From Chlorogloea purpurea SAG 13.99 (lineage in GTDB: Bacteria > Cyanobacteriota > Cyanobacteriia > Cyanobacteriales > Microcystaceae), in NCBI GenBank assembly GCA_016903695.1, contig JADQBB010000030.1, positions 1-52,985 of the forward strand: 52,985 nt of DNA, in the 5' to 3' direction. The notes below the pieces were generated by a model. That model had not been told where the DNA came from, searched no databases, and was given only the letters and a program-made list of their open reading frames with translations. Position numbers and translations under genes: made by a program. Positions 10,201 to 18,735 of this stretch are shown here, piece by piece. Every line of letters begins with the position of its first letter. Positions within the stretch are counted from its first letter, which is position 1.

Positions 10201-13200
10201 TATCGAAGTATATGTTTTGAGCCGCATCTACCAAACGATAGAGTTTTGTGATGGGGATGGGGACTCTCTGACCGTCGGCGGTGCGGCGGGTTTGATCGCC
10301 AAAGCCGGTCATGAGAATATCCAAACCGCCATCTCTATCAAAAATTCCTGTACGATTTGTATCAAATTTATCGAAGTCCGCCCAAACCACATCCCCTTTA
10401 AAAGCACCGGAGAAGGAAGTTAAATTAGTTCTCTCAGCCGGGTCGAGGATACCGTTGCCGTTGCTATCTACGGCTAGTCTTATAGTTACCTCGGTAAAGG
10501 TATTGGTGGTGTTGTTGTAGGTGTAGATTCTGGTAAATGTCAATCCGGTAGCGGGGTCTTTGCCGGTCATGAGAATATCGTCTTTTTTCCCGTCCTTATC
10601 GTAATCTCCCCAAATCGCTGTACCATCTGCAACGGCTGGCAGGTTGGTAGTTAATAGGCTTAAAGTACCGCTTGTGTTGTCGTAAACGCGGGTGAAGTAT
10701 TTATTTATATTACGATCGTACCCCGTTTGTAACAGCTTATCCTGTACCCCGTCCCCGTTAAAATCAGTCCACTCGGAGGAGGATACAGCGATCGTATTCG
10801 TATCGAGTATCTTATTCTTATCTACCTTGACGAGGAATATATCGGAACCGCCTTGATTTTGGGAAGCGAGGGAACCCCAGGTATGACCTGTAAGGTAGAG
10901 ATTGCCAGAGCGATCGGTAATCATACCCCCAACATTATCAGTGTCGCTACTACCGAACCCACTAGTCGATAATAAAGTCCCATCTGGCGCGTACTTGGCA
11001 ATGAAAACGTCAGTACCACCTTGATTAGATCCGCCTATAGTACCGTCCGTATTGCCGCTAATATAAATATTTCCAGCACTATCAAGGGTCATAGCCCAAA
11101 CTTGCTCTGATTTATTAGTACCAAGCTGGCGAACCCATAATAAAGTCCCGTCTTTGTCATACTTAGCGATGAACGCATCATGACCGCCTTGATTGGTGTT
11201 ACCCGGTAGAGAACCTGCTGTAAGGCCGGCGATATAAACATTCCCTTGACCATCGCTGATAATTTTCGTAGCCCAGTCCTCTTTATCACTACCGAGCTGA
11301 CGAACCCATAATCGATTTCCGTTTTGGTCATATTTAGCGATAAAAGCATCTTCATCCCCTTGATTAGATGCCCCTAGAGAACCTTTTGTATAGCCGGTAA
11401 TATAAACATTATCAGCACTATCGCTAGTAATACCGAAAGCATGATCCGAACGATCGCTAGTACCGAGCTGACGAACCCATATTTGAGCCCCGTTAGCTGC
11501 ATACTTAGCTATAAAAGCATCAGTGCCTCCTGGATTAGCTCCCGGTTCTAGAGAACTTTCAGTATAACCGGTCACATAAACATTCCCCTTACTATCACTG
11601 GTAATACCCTTACTGTCTTCTGAATGATTGCCACCAAACTGACGAACCCATAATCGATTTCCGTTTTGGTCATATTTAGCGATGAAAGCGTCGAAACTAC
11701 CTTGATTAGTCCCTTCTAACGAACTACTAGTAACGCCAGTAATATAAAGATTGCCCGCACTATCGCTGACAATACCCCTAGCTATATCCCAATCCCCAGT
11801 ACTACCGAGCTGATCAATCCATAATAACTTCCCGTCGGGGCCATACTTAGCGATGAAAGCATCCCTAACACCTGGACTAACTCCTTGTTTTAGAGAACCG
11901 TCCGTTTCCCCGGTAATATAAATATTCCCCGCACTATCACCGGCAATACCATAACCGTAGTCATCGCTAGAACTACCAAGTTGTTTCTTGAACTCAGGCG
12001 GCGCTGGCGAAGTATCTATCTTGGCGAGGAAAATATCCCCACCGCCTGAATTAGGGCCTCCTAGAGAACCGGTAGTGAAGCCCCCTACATAGATATTGCC
12101 GGAGCGATCGCTAACAATACCTCTAGCGCGATCTTTACCCGCAGTACCGAAACCACTGGTCGATAATAAATTCCCGTTGGTGTCATATTTAGCGATGAAA
12201 ACGTCTTCATCACCTAAATTATTTCCCCCGATAGTACCGTTAGTATCGCCGGTAATATAAGGATTTCCCGCACCATCGAGGGTAATACGATAAGCGTATT
12301 CGTTTTTGTCTTTGGTAGTGCCTAGCTGACGAACCCATAAGCGAGTCCCGTTCGGGGCATACTTGGCGATGAAAGCGTCAACACCACCTTTATTAGTATT
12401 AGGTTGCGTTGGTATAGAACCATCGGTATAGCCGGTAATATAAACGTTCCCCGCGCTATCGACGGCAACACCCCAAGCCTCATCGCTTCCGGTACTACCT
12501 AGCTGACGAATCCAATCTAATTCTAAATTACCGTTTAGGGTTGGTTTATATTTAGCGATGAAAGCGTCCGAAAAACCTTGATTAGCACCATTTAGAGAAC
12601 CTAGTGTAAATCCAGTGATATAAATATTCCCCGCGCTATCACTAGTCATGGTTCTACTATGGTCGCCCGCAGTAGTAGCGAGCTGAACTGGACGATTCCA
12701 TAACGGATTACCATCTCTGTCATATTTAAAGATGAAAACGTCCCAATCACCTCGATTAGTTACGCCGCCTAGAGAACCAGTGCTATTAGTGACAACATAA
12801 ACATTCCCGGCACTATCGGTACTAATACCCTCACCATAATCGCCATCTGGAGTGCTGAGCTGACGAGTCCATAATAATTTTCCGTTCGAGTCATATTTGG
12901 CGATATAAGCATCTATATTTTGATTCGGATTAGTCCCACCTAGAGAACCGAAAGTACCCCCAGTAACATAGACATTCCCAGTAGTATCGGTAGTGATACT
13001 ATCTCCTGAATCAGATTGGTCAGTGCCGAGCTGGCGAGTCCATAATAAATTTCCGTTCAAGTCATATTTAGCGATGAATGCGTCTATATAACTTCCATAA
13101 GGCGTGTTTTCTACAGAATTTGCGGTAGAGCCGATAATATAAATATTCCCACCAGCACGATCGATCGTCATACCTTCGCTGTATTCGTTACCAGGTATAT

Positions 13201-16200
13201 TAATTTGTTTCACGAACTCCCTCGGCTCGGAAACATCTATCTTGGCGAGGAAAATATCGGAACCGCCTTGATTGGGGCCGCCTAGAGAACCGGTAGTGTG
13301 ACCCCCTACATAGAGATTGCCGGAACGATCGCTAACAAGTCCCCTAACATTATCTAATTGGTTACTACCAAGCCCACTAGTGGATAATAAATTGCCGTTA
13401 GGATCATACTTAGCGATGAAAACATCGCCGCTACTTGGTATATTATTATCTGGTAAGTTCGTATTATCTCTTTCATATGTATCGCCCGTGATATAAGCGT
13501 TCCCTGCGTTATCGAGAGCGATACGAAAAGCATATTCGTTTTTGTTAGTACCATACTGACGAACCCATACTTCTTTCCCGTCTTTGTCATACTTGGCGAT
13601 GAACCAGTCACGACCGCCCTCGTTAGATTGTGTTGGTAGAGAACCATCGGTATAGCCGGTAATATAAACATTTCCCGCGCTATCGACGGCAACACCCCAA
13701 CCCTCTTCGTTCCCAGCACCACCGAGCTGATTAACCCATAATTGATTTCCGGCTTTGTCATACTTAGCGATGAAAGCGTCCCAACCGCCTTGATATGCGC
13801 CACCTAAAGTACCTAAAAAACCTGTCGTCAAACCCGTAATATAAATATTTCCCGCACTATCACTCGTCATGAACCTACTATGATCGCCCGCGGTCGTAGC
13901 TAGCTGCTTAATCCATACTTGCTTGCCGGTGGGGTCATATTTAGCGATGAAAACGTCCCAATCACCTTTATTGGTATAGCCGCCGGGAGAAACGGTAAAG
14001 CCGCTTGGAGAACCGGCGCTATTGAAGACAAAATAAACATTCTTCTCACTATCGGTAGTGATACCCTCACCGTGATCGTGTTTATCACTACCAAGCTGAC
14101 TAGTCCATAATAATTTCCCGTCTTTGTCATACTTAGCGATATAAGCATCAAAACTACCTCGATTACTGCCGTTTAAATTCCCTATGGTAGCGCCGGTAAT
14201 ATAAACATTCCCTTCACTATCGGTAGTAATAGCATCGCTCGTATCGAGTTGGTCAGTACCGAGCTGACGAGTCCATAGTAATGTCCCGTCAGCCCTATAT
14301 TTAGCGATGAATGCGTCCCCATTACCTCGATTACTTCCCCCTAGAGAACCGCCAGTACCGCCTGTAATATAAATATTTCCATTGCTGTCGATAGCCATGC
14401 CTTCCGTGTATTCTCCGGCGGTACTACCATACTGTCTTCTAAACGGAGCATTTTGCGGGTTAACAGTCCTCGATAGGGACTCTATAAACCCAATCCTAGT
14501 AATATTCAGAACACCATTACTATTAGTGATAACAAAGCTACCCTCGCCCATAGTGAAATCGAGAGTATTATCGCTATTCAATCTCTGCCAACTTACCTTT
14601 GTACTCGGAGGTCGATCGAGCGTGAATTGTTGCGCCGCGTCGAAATTACCGGTACTATTCTGCAAGTAAATATAGACGAGTGCGAGACTTCCCCTCTGCA
14701 TACTCCCGGTTTGCACAATATCCAAAAGACCATCACCGTTAATATCCCGCCAGTAAACCGTACCATCGAACAACCCGGCCAGAGGAGAAGTTCCCCCTAC
14801 CACAAGATCAAAATTTCCCTTCACGTTAGTCAGATTGCGAACTTCGATGAATTGATTGCTGGCTTTGTCGAAACGATATAACTTCGTCACCGGCACCAAG
14901 TCGAATACACTGCCATTCTGCCCCGTCGTCGTTTGCGCCGAGGTGTAACCTGTCACCAGAACATCTAAATCGCCATCTTTATCAAAATCACCCCAGTCCG
15001 CGTTACCGAACTTAACCCCCGTGATGCCCACATCGCGCCTATCCTGCCATGTGCCATTAGGAGTTTTTAACCAAAAATCGATTTTCTCCAAATCAGCCGC
15101 GCCGTTGGGGTCTCTCACCGCCGTATCCACTAAAGAGATCGTCTCATCCTTCGCGTATATGGGTTTCTTACTGCGGAATTGCAACCTATCCGGGGAAACA
15201 TTCTGCTCATCGATATTATTGCGACCGATTTTATCCTTGGTGATGCCCATGAATTTCGCCAGCACCAATTGAGTATCTAGGTCGATGATCTTGGTGAAGA
15301 CGGTTCCACTGGGGTCAACATCCTGCACGATGTCGATGAAATTAAAACTCAATCCCCCCGTGAGGAAGATCACATCTTTCACCGGGTCGAAATCGATAAT
15401 CGTATCCGTACCGCAACCTGGGGCGAGAACGTACACCACCCCCTCTGCACCAGTACCCCTGTAACCATACAGGGTATCATCGCCCCAACCTCCGAAAAGC
15501 CGATCGAATCCCGACCCCGCCCTCAACACATCGTTACCCAAACCGCCGTACAGCCAATCATTACCCGCACCAGCTTCTAAAGTATCCGCACCGCCCTTGA
15601 GAGAATCGGAACCGGGATTATCGGAATCATCGCCGAATAGACTATCATTACCTGCGCCACCGACGAGGCTATCAGCGCCATCACTACCCCAGAGAACATC
15701 GTTTCCTTCGCCGCCATCTAAAATATCGTTGCCGTCATTGTTGCGGACGCGGGTATCGAGATCGATCGTATGTCCCCTGAGAACATCATCGCCCGCGCCG
15801 CCGCTTAAACTATCTGCACCGAGGCCACCCTGTAGGGTATCGTTACCATCATTCCCTTCTAAACTATCATTGCCCGCCTCACCGAGTAGAGAATCATCCC
15901 CCGCATCTCCGCGCAGAGTATCCCCGTCGTTACCGCCCGCGAGAGTATCGTTATCAGCACCGCCGCTTAAAATATCCGCGCCGACACCGCCGTTTAGAGA
16001 ATCTCTGCCGCCATCGCCCGCGAGAATATCGTTACCATCGCCACCATCCAAAACATCCACACCATCGCCGCCGGATAGGGTATCATTGCCGGAATCGCCC
16101 GATATATTATCATCACCGGTGCCGCCATCTAAACTATCGTTATCCGCGCCGCCGAGAATGCGATCGTTACCTTCTTCCCCGTATACAGTATCATTGCCGA

Positions 16201-18520
16201 TACCACCATCTAGAGTGTCCGCGTCGTAACCACCATAGAGAAGGTCATTACCGCCCGCGCCGATGAGAGAATCATTTTCCGAGCCACCCTGTAGAGTATC
16301 GGCATCCGTACCACCTGTTAGAGTATCGTTACCCGCACCACCGCTTAAGAAGTTGAGGCCGGAAACATCGACCAGAGTATCATTACCCTCATCCCCGAAG
16401 AGAGAATCATTTCCCCCTTCTCCGGTGAGATAGTCATTACCGAAACCACCCGATAAAGAATCGTTATTCTCGCCGCCGGAAAGAGTATCATTACCGAGAT
16501 TACCGATGAGGGTATCATTCCCCTCCTCCCCGGTTAAATTATCATTACCAGCGCCTGCGACTAAACTATCATTCCCCGTACCACCATAAAGGGGACTAAC
16601 CGCATCGCTACCGAAGAGAGTATCATTACCCGCGCCACCGAAGAGAGTATCTCTACCAGGGCCCGAATAAAGTACATCATCACCTTCCTCGCCCTGGAGA
16701 GTATTAGTGCCGTTGCCCCCGGTTAAAGTATCATTTCCCCCGCCGCCGAATAGAGCATCATCCCCATCATCCCCGGAGATATTATCATTACCCCAATCGC
16801 CGCTCAGGGTATCGTTACCCGCGCCCCCGGATAATAGATCATTTCCGAAACCGCCGCTCAGAGTATCGTTACCATCTTCACCCTGTAGGGTATCGTTATC
16901 GCTGCCGCCGCTTAAATTATCATCTCCCAACCCGCCGCTCAGGGTATCGTTACCAGTACCGCCGGATAACAAATCATTACCGCTACCACCCGATAACACA
17001 TCGTTACCGCTATCGCCGGAGAGGGTGTCAATCCCATCCCCGCCGTCGAGGAGGTCATTGCCATCGTCGCCGGATAGAGAATCATTACCCCCGTTACCCA
17101 CCAAGTAATCGTTATCGAGGCCACCCTTGAGAGTATCATTACCCCCGCCACCGGAGAGGATGTCATCGCCGATTCCCCCGGCAAAATTAACCGGTACGGT
17201 CACACCTGAAGCGTCTATGCGATCGTTCCCCGAACCGCTATCAGCCACTACACTACCCACACCGCCGAAAGTTTGGCTGTATTCTCCCGCTGTCACTCCC
17301 TTGACAACGATCGAGCCACCCCCGCCGGTTAGAGAGTAATTTTCCCCAATATCCTGTTTTACATAAGTGCGAGCGAACGCCAGAAGACCCACATTCAGCC
17401 TTAAAACCCCACCGCTAGCGAAAGCCAAGTCGGGTGACACCGCACCGGTTTGTCTGCTGCCGGTGCGGGTAAACTCCAGACCAGGTATAGGATAGGGGCC
17501 GATTCCGATTACATTCCTGCGTTCTATACTGACCCCCACCGGTAGGCCGTACTTGAATTTTATATTCGGATAGTCCACATAAACATTAGCCCCCGCCGAC
17601 ACGCCACCGCTAACATCGAAAATAGAACCGAAACCACCACCGTTAAAATTATCTTTAATTTCGGGCCAGCGAATTTTCCCATCGGCGTTAGGATCGTTGA
17701 GGGTAGCCTGTAAATTCCCTTGGATATAAGCCTGACCCCCCGCGCTCAGTATACGCGCAAATCCCACGTTAGCATCGCCGTATAGCTTTGCGTTCAGATA
17801 AAAACCAGGTTTATTACTGCTATCGAGATACAAGCCATTAAAGAGGCTGTCCGTATTTCCCGTACTGGAATATTCCAAGAAACCGCGAGCATCGTAACCG
17901 TATACCGTAGGCGAGATAGACGCGCTAATATCCCCGCCGAAACCGATACTCACCGGCGGCAGCGCCCAGATGGGAACTGTTGTGTTCCCGCCGCCTTCGA
18001 GGGTGTAACCAGGTACGGAGAAGTTAAAGAGATCCACGTTAGGATTACCCAACAGCAAACCGAACGCAGAAGCGGGATTATTTAAAATAGTCGGGGTGAA
18101 AGATAAACCATTCCCTAAATCGGGATCAAAAATATTAACGCTTCCACGACCCGATAATAATTGACGGGCTTGGGCCGCACCGTTAACGAAGCCCCCGCTA
18201 TTTATAGCCCCGTTAATATCGACGCTAAAACTACCAAGATTAACGTTTCCTATACTGCCGATATTAGTTAACGTATTGATGATCCCATTGATAGTATTGA
18301 GACTTTTCAGGAAAGAAGTATCGATCTTGAGATGGCCACCCGGAAATTTAGATAGAAGGTTGATCAAGTCGGTGATCTTAAGGTTCATCCCGAATCTGTC
18401 TAATACGGGTAGATTGCGATCAAGGAAAGATAAAACAGGTTGAAATTTATCGGTGAATGCTTTAATTTTTTGGACGTAGCTATTAATGGGACTCAGAATA
18501 GAAGATAAATCCAATCCCAC
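4286..18520 (-). CDS. Giant RTX/beta-propeller/Calx-beta surface or secreted protein (main part)
   Basis: This is a very large calcium-binding repeat protein, probably exported by a type I system through its C-terminal signal. Approximate order of domains by residue of this 4744-aa frame: unique N-terminal region 1-420; RTX nonapeptide block (GGxGxDxLx type) 430-1030; FG-GAP/VCBS-like segments (DFDKDGDLDVLVTG) 1170-1270; 21 SBBP-type blades 1360-2570; more FG-GAP 2570-2830; second RTX block 3055-3280; FG-GAP 3500-3830; two fibronectin III-like segments 3870-3990 and 4090-4215; Calx-beta 4215-4340; final RTX and a C-terminal domain with TITDFNVIDDTLNV. The first listed codon is a GTG inside an open frame that continues upstream to the G tract at 18758-18766, so the true start lies in the adjoining frame at 19887. 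No HlyB/HlyD/TolC genes are adjacent. A role in adhesion or cell-surface structure is inferred. Confidence 0.9.
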   Translation of the reverse strand: MGLDLSSILSPINSYVQKIKAFTDKFQPVLSFLDRNLPVLDRFGMNLKITDLINLLSKFPGGHLKIDTSFLKSLNTINGIINTLTNIGSIGNVNLGSFSVDINGAINSGGFVNGAAQARQLLSGRGSVNIFDPDLGNGLSFTPTILNNPASAFGLLLGNPNVDLFNFSVPGYTLEGGGNTTVPIWALPPVSIGFGGDISASISPTVYGYDARGFLEYSSTGNTDSLFNGLYLDSSNKPGFYLNAKLYGDANVGFARILSAGGQAYIQGNLQATLNDPNADGKIRWPEIKDNFNGGGFGSIFDVSGGVSAGANVYVDYPNIKFKYGLPVGVSIERRNVIGIGPYPIPGLEFTRTGSRQTGAVSPDLAFASGGVLRLNVGLLAFARTYVKQDIGENYSLTGGGGSIVVKGVTAGEYSQTFGGVGSVVADSGSGNDRIDASGVTVPVNFAGGIGDDILSGGGGNDTLKGGLDNDYLVGNGGNDSLSGDDGNDLLDGGDGIDTLSGDSGNDVLSGGSGNDLLSGGTGNDTLSGGLGDDNLSGGSDNDTLQGEDGNDTLSGGFGNDLLSGGAGNDTLSGDWGNDNISGDDGDDALFGGGGNDTLTGGNGTNTLQGEEGDDVLYSGPGRDTLFGGAGNDTLFGSDAVSPLYGGTGNDSLVAGAGNDNLTGEEGNDTLIGNLGNDTLSGGENNDSLSGGFGNDYLTGEGGNDSLFGDEGNDTLVDVSGLNFLSGGAGNDTLTGGTDADTLQGGSENDSLIGAGGNDLLYGGYDADTLDGGIGNDTVYGEEGNDRILGGADNDSLDGGTGDDNISGDSGNDTLSGGDGVDVLDGGDGNDILAGDGGRDSLNGGVGADILSGGADNDTLAGGNDGDTLRGDAGDDSLLGEAGNDSLEGNDGNDTLQGGLGADSLSGGAGDDVLRGHTIDLDTRVRNNDGNDILDGGEGNDVLWGSDGADSLVGGAGNDSLFGDDSDNPGSDSLKGGADTLEAGAGNDWLYGGLGNDVLRAGSGFDRLFGGWGDDTLYGYRGTGAEGVVYVLAPGCGTDTIIDFDPVKDVIFLTGGLSFNFIDIVQDVDPSGTVFTKIIDLDTQLVLAKFMGITKDKIGRNNIDEQNVSPDRLQFRSKKPIYAKDETISLVDTAVRDPNGAADLEKIDFWLKTPNGTWQDRRDVGITGVKFGNADWGDFDKDGDLDVLVTGYTSAQTTTGQNGSVFDLVPVTKLYRFDKASNQFIEVRNLTNVKGNFDLVVGGTSPLAGLFDGTVYWRDINGDGLLDIVQTGSMQRGSLALVYIYLQNSTGNFDAAQQFTLDRPPSTKVSWQRLNSDNTLDFTMGEGSFVITNSNGVLNITRIGFIESLSRTVNPQNAPFRRQYGSTAGEYTEGMAIDSNGNIYITGGTGGSLGGSNRGNGDAFIAKYRADGTLLWTRQLGTDQLDTSDAITTDSEGNVYITGATIGNLNGSNRGSFDAYIAKYDKDGKLLWTSQLGSDKHDHGEGITTDSEKNVYFVFNSAGSPSGFTVSPGGYTNKGDWDVFIAKYDPTGKQVWIKQLATTAGDHSRFMTSDSAGNIYITGLTTGFLGTLGGAYQGGWDAFIAKYDKAGNQLWVNQLGGAGNEEGWGVAVDSAGNVYITGYTDGSLPTQSNEGGRDWFIAKYDKDGKEVWVRQYGTNKNEYAFRIALDNAGNAYITGDTYERDNTNLPDNNIPSSGDVFIAKYDPNGNLLSTSGLGSNQLDNVRGLVSDRSGNLYVGGHTTGSLGGPNQGGSDIFLAKIDVSEPREFVKQINIPGNEYSEGMTIDRAGGNIYIIGSTANSVENTPYGSYIDAFIAKYDLNGNLLWTRQLGTDQSDSGDSITTDTTGNVYVTGGTFGSLGGTNPNQNIDAYIAKYDSNGKLLWTRQLSTPDGDYGEGISTDSAGNVYVVTNSTGSLGGVTNRGDWDVFIFKYDRDGNPLWNRPVQLATTAGDHSRTMTSDSAGNIYITGFTLGSLNGANQGFSDAFIAKYKPTLNGNLELDWIRQLGSTGSDEAWGVAVDSAGNVYITGYTDGSIPTQPNTNKGGVDAFIAKYAPNGTRLWVRQLGTTKDKNEYAYRITLDGAGNPYITGDTNGTIGGNNLGDEDVFIAKYDTNGNLLSTSGFGTAGKDRARGIVSDRSGNIYVGGFTTGSLGGPNSGGGDIFLAKIDTSPAPPEFKKQLGSSSDDYGYGIAGDSAGNIYITGETDGSLKQGVSPGVRDAFIAKYGPDGKLLWIDQLGSTGDWDIARGIVSDSAGNLYITGVTSSSLEGTNQGSFDAFIAKYDQNGNRLWVRQFGGNHSEDSKGITSDSKGNVYVTGYTESSLEPGANPGGTDAFIAKYAANGAQIWVRQLGTSDRSDHAFGITSDSADNVYITGYTKGSLGASNQGDEDAFIAKYDQNGNRLWVRQLGSDKEDWATKIISDGQGNVYIAGLTAGSLPGNTNQGGHDAFIAKYDKDGTLLWVRQLGTNKSEQVWAMTLDSAGNIYISGNTDGTIGGSNQGGTDVFIAKYAPDGTLLSTSGFGSSDTDNVGGMITDRSGNLYLTGHTWGSLASQNQGGSDIFLVKVDKNKILDTNTIAVSSSEWTDFNGDGVQDKLLQTGYDRNINKYFTRVYDNTSGTLSLLTTNLPAVADGTAIWGDYDKDGKKDDILMTGKDPATGLTFTRIYTYNNTTNTFTEVTIRLAVDSNGNGILDPAERTNLTSFSGAFKGDVVWADFDKFDTNRTGIFDRDGGLDILMTGFGDQTRRTADGQRVPIPITKLYRLVDAAQNIYFDTNIGLSGVANSSVEARDYNGDGSLDILITGEDIFVRPESSGQVSIPDLAGGNPTTTIYRNDSFNAAGQFTGFRFTNPVFTVNQNDSRWASFAYQFGSADLQPGVYELKGIASDHGTSGIELVPGYGEVSNSTTLEGTPRQNIFVIGNKDKTFYNVPVTINNFNPNIDFILLYGNQNEYTVTAEGGNTRITRINSGLSILITGVTLDRSSFSDDFRQGQVLFATALQNNSRSVNFVVANKGSSGDDTLAFNKVTKKFDQATRVNQNDLLIDQRIQGQPTVFGALAGGEGNDTLIGSQTESETLESGVFVTYLDGGEGNDILEGSDLDNQRDILLGWEGDDTIIGKKGSDFINGGSGNDNISAGNGDDTIEGGPGNDTIDGGPGDGSMNQQNNQRSSDTVTYENDPAGVDVNLASTARDGYGGTDTFISQTVENAIGSNYYDSIVGTSNRNELQGRAGRDTLNGGLGDDTLDGGTGNDSLLGGAGMDTLRGGGGADILEGGLGTDTYELIADPQTLENAFRALGGNPASFQPIENSPLGRISWETFQLWANPTAWPNQQVQWDKYESLRLIPDKALYDQAKTDKKQGWLRQAINGTVIRDSDNNNTLILDLDLLPTGIKWPVNIQNVPDSKKVGGLKTGTLGFIQFNNSLGIDINADGAYDPAQDLTIENYFSGTESGSGHISNITLRRQNTDILTIKGTDIITANKYFTPSFTVSLEYELSQKAGVGANQTLSTNGWRSQAIWGDYNNDNKFDFLLIGKDANNNRIASVYQNLGGGFASIALTGFENFDSGVWGDYNGDGFLDILATGSNDNATANPVYGFKVLLFNPSRNGFFDTNLGTLSQTYTNPINTNWVDLDNNGRTDIIITSGNTLEFILGNGTIDPINTGINSPALTTGDLDNDGYIDLIVTGNNGIKVYRNVVDPRNSALRSFTELTNTKLSGAEGASLADYNRDGFLDVLLMTKSGTHLFKNNNNLTFTYIPNPNNGQPLPTVINGSASWGDFDAADGDLDLLLTGTDENGNAVSRVFTSGVTGGALLSEESTLLPGAKNGVNGWHDYDGDGDLDFVFTGASGKTEQPVLSVYRNNARDGVVGIRPNPRPPIPVNFTTNINGNTVTLGWQRITDTTPLAANSTGTGEPLSYNLRLGTTPGGSDVIAPLADSNGNRKVSALGNVGYNISQPLNLIKGITYYWSVQSVDNGYLGSTFAPEQTFTINPFITSNLAVNLATLPRVITGGGTITGDYDNDGRLDRAVLSGNTLTISRATTTGFVAYTNQITPAGTFNTLTQQDVNGDGKLDIILLNTITNAYQTLINDAGRNNTAPVTPLLSQSVVNNNTVTFSWTAASDTPIAPATTPLTPANGLTYRISLSRITGPNVPALDRSILVAPNPAGVPSQSGNVNVGTIANGNISWTENNLPPGEFNWTVQTLDGSLIASAPTPQRTLRILPQVSFSNLNPSPEGDSGTSNLTLTLNLSVAFTNLSAAFTQPVTIDFAAFKDTGDTAEADVDFSPVSGTVTFAPGTTSQTLSIPIIGDKLPELTETFTVLLQNPSNALLPANTKARVSITNEATDGMLLNGTAGADALTGGPYNDSLIGGAGNDTLNGGAGNDTLVGGANDDTYFVDTSSYTVNNGNITTVSADVIIEENNGGIDTVNSSVNYSLVSIANVENITLTGADPLNATGNELANRIIGNIGDNKLTGGAGNDTIDGGAGNDTIVESGDFNFTLTNATLTGNGTDTLTRIESAQLGGGTGNNRLDASGFTGTVILDGGGGIDTLIGGAGDDTYIVDTTGDVITEAAIRGNDTIISTVTYTLANLPNVENLTITGNSAINATGNGGNNLLIGNEGANTMIGNAGDDILVGMGGRDTLSGGAGKDNFLFNAPGEGIDTITDFNVIDDTLNVIGGGFGGLVAGNAITPAQFSIGSSATTADHRFIYNRTTGALFFDVDGSGAGAAVQFASLSPNLNLTTADIFIGG
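8690..9350 (-). repeat. RTX calcium-binding nonapeptide block (second)
   Basis: Within the giant gene this stretch encodes tandem nonapeptides of the form GGxGxDxLx, broken by a short non-repeat insert around 8870-9060. It folds as a parallel beta-roll in known RTX proteins when calcium is present. A larger block of the same type lies at 15440-17235, and shorter ones occur between 4560 and 5480. Confidence 0.85.
10815..14440 (-). repeat. 21 SBBP-type blades arranged as three tandem seven-blade propellers
   Basis: Each unit is about 57 residues and follows the pattern D-S-A-G-N-x-Y-I-T-G ... D-A-F-I-A-K-Y-D ... G-x-x-L-W-x-R-Q-L-G. I count seven units at about 13235-14430, seven at 12010-13200 and seven at 10820-11990. 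The seventh unit of each group differs from the rest in the same way: it has DRSGN in place of DSAGN and ends D-I-F-L-A-K-I-D (V-K-V-D in the third). Units in the first two groups match by position, for example TTAGDHSR in both fourth units. This is evidence for duplication of whole propellers. Confidence 0.8.
15440..17235 (-). repeat. RTX calcium-binding nonapeptide block (first, largest)
   Basis: About 1.8 kb of nearly uninterrupted 27-base units encode GGxGNDxLx nonapeptides, on the order of sixty copies. The antisense strand yields a long Pro/Ser-rich open frame here, which is a by-product of the repeat. The block ends downstream in a segment with a paired cluster GSGFDRLFGGWGDDTLYG. Confidence 0.9.
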
Positions 18521-18735
18521 ACTATTAAAATTTACGTTGCTACTTCCATACTGTTGAGTCGTAAAGTTGTAACTACTGTTAAAAGATAATCCCGCAGTGA
18601 ATTTTGGGAAGCCGTTACCGATACTGAGAGTAGGATTAATATTAACGCCACCGCTTAGAACTGGAGTTAAATTAGCGTTATTAAGTTCAGAACTATTGAG
18701 TCGGTTAGCATTGCCACTTAAGTCTAATTTGAAGC

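Noticed and set aside
13354..14151. Minus-strand frames within the propeller region
   Set aside because: They are in the wrong phase of the RTX gene and arise from the repeat periodicity.
15597..16229. Long plus-strand open frame rich in Pro and Ser
   Set aside because: It is antisense to the RTX nonapeptide block; the codon repeat creates an open frame on the other strand. The same applies to the frames near 8691, 9030 and 16707.
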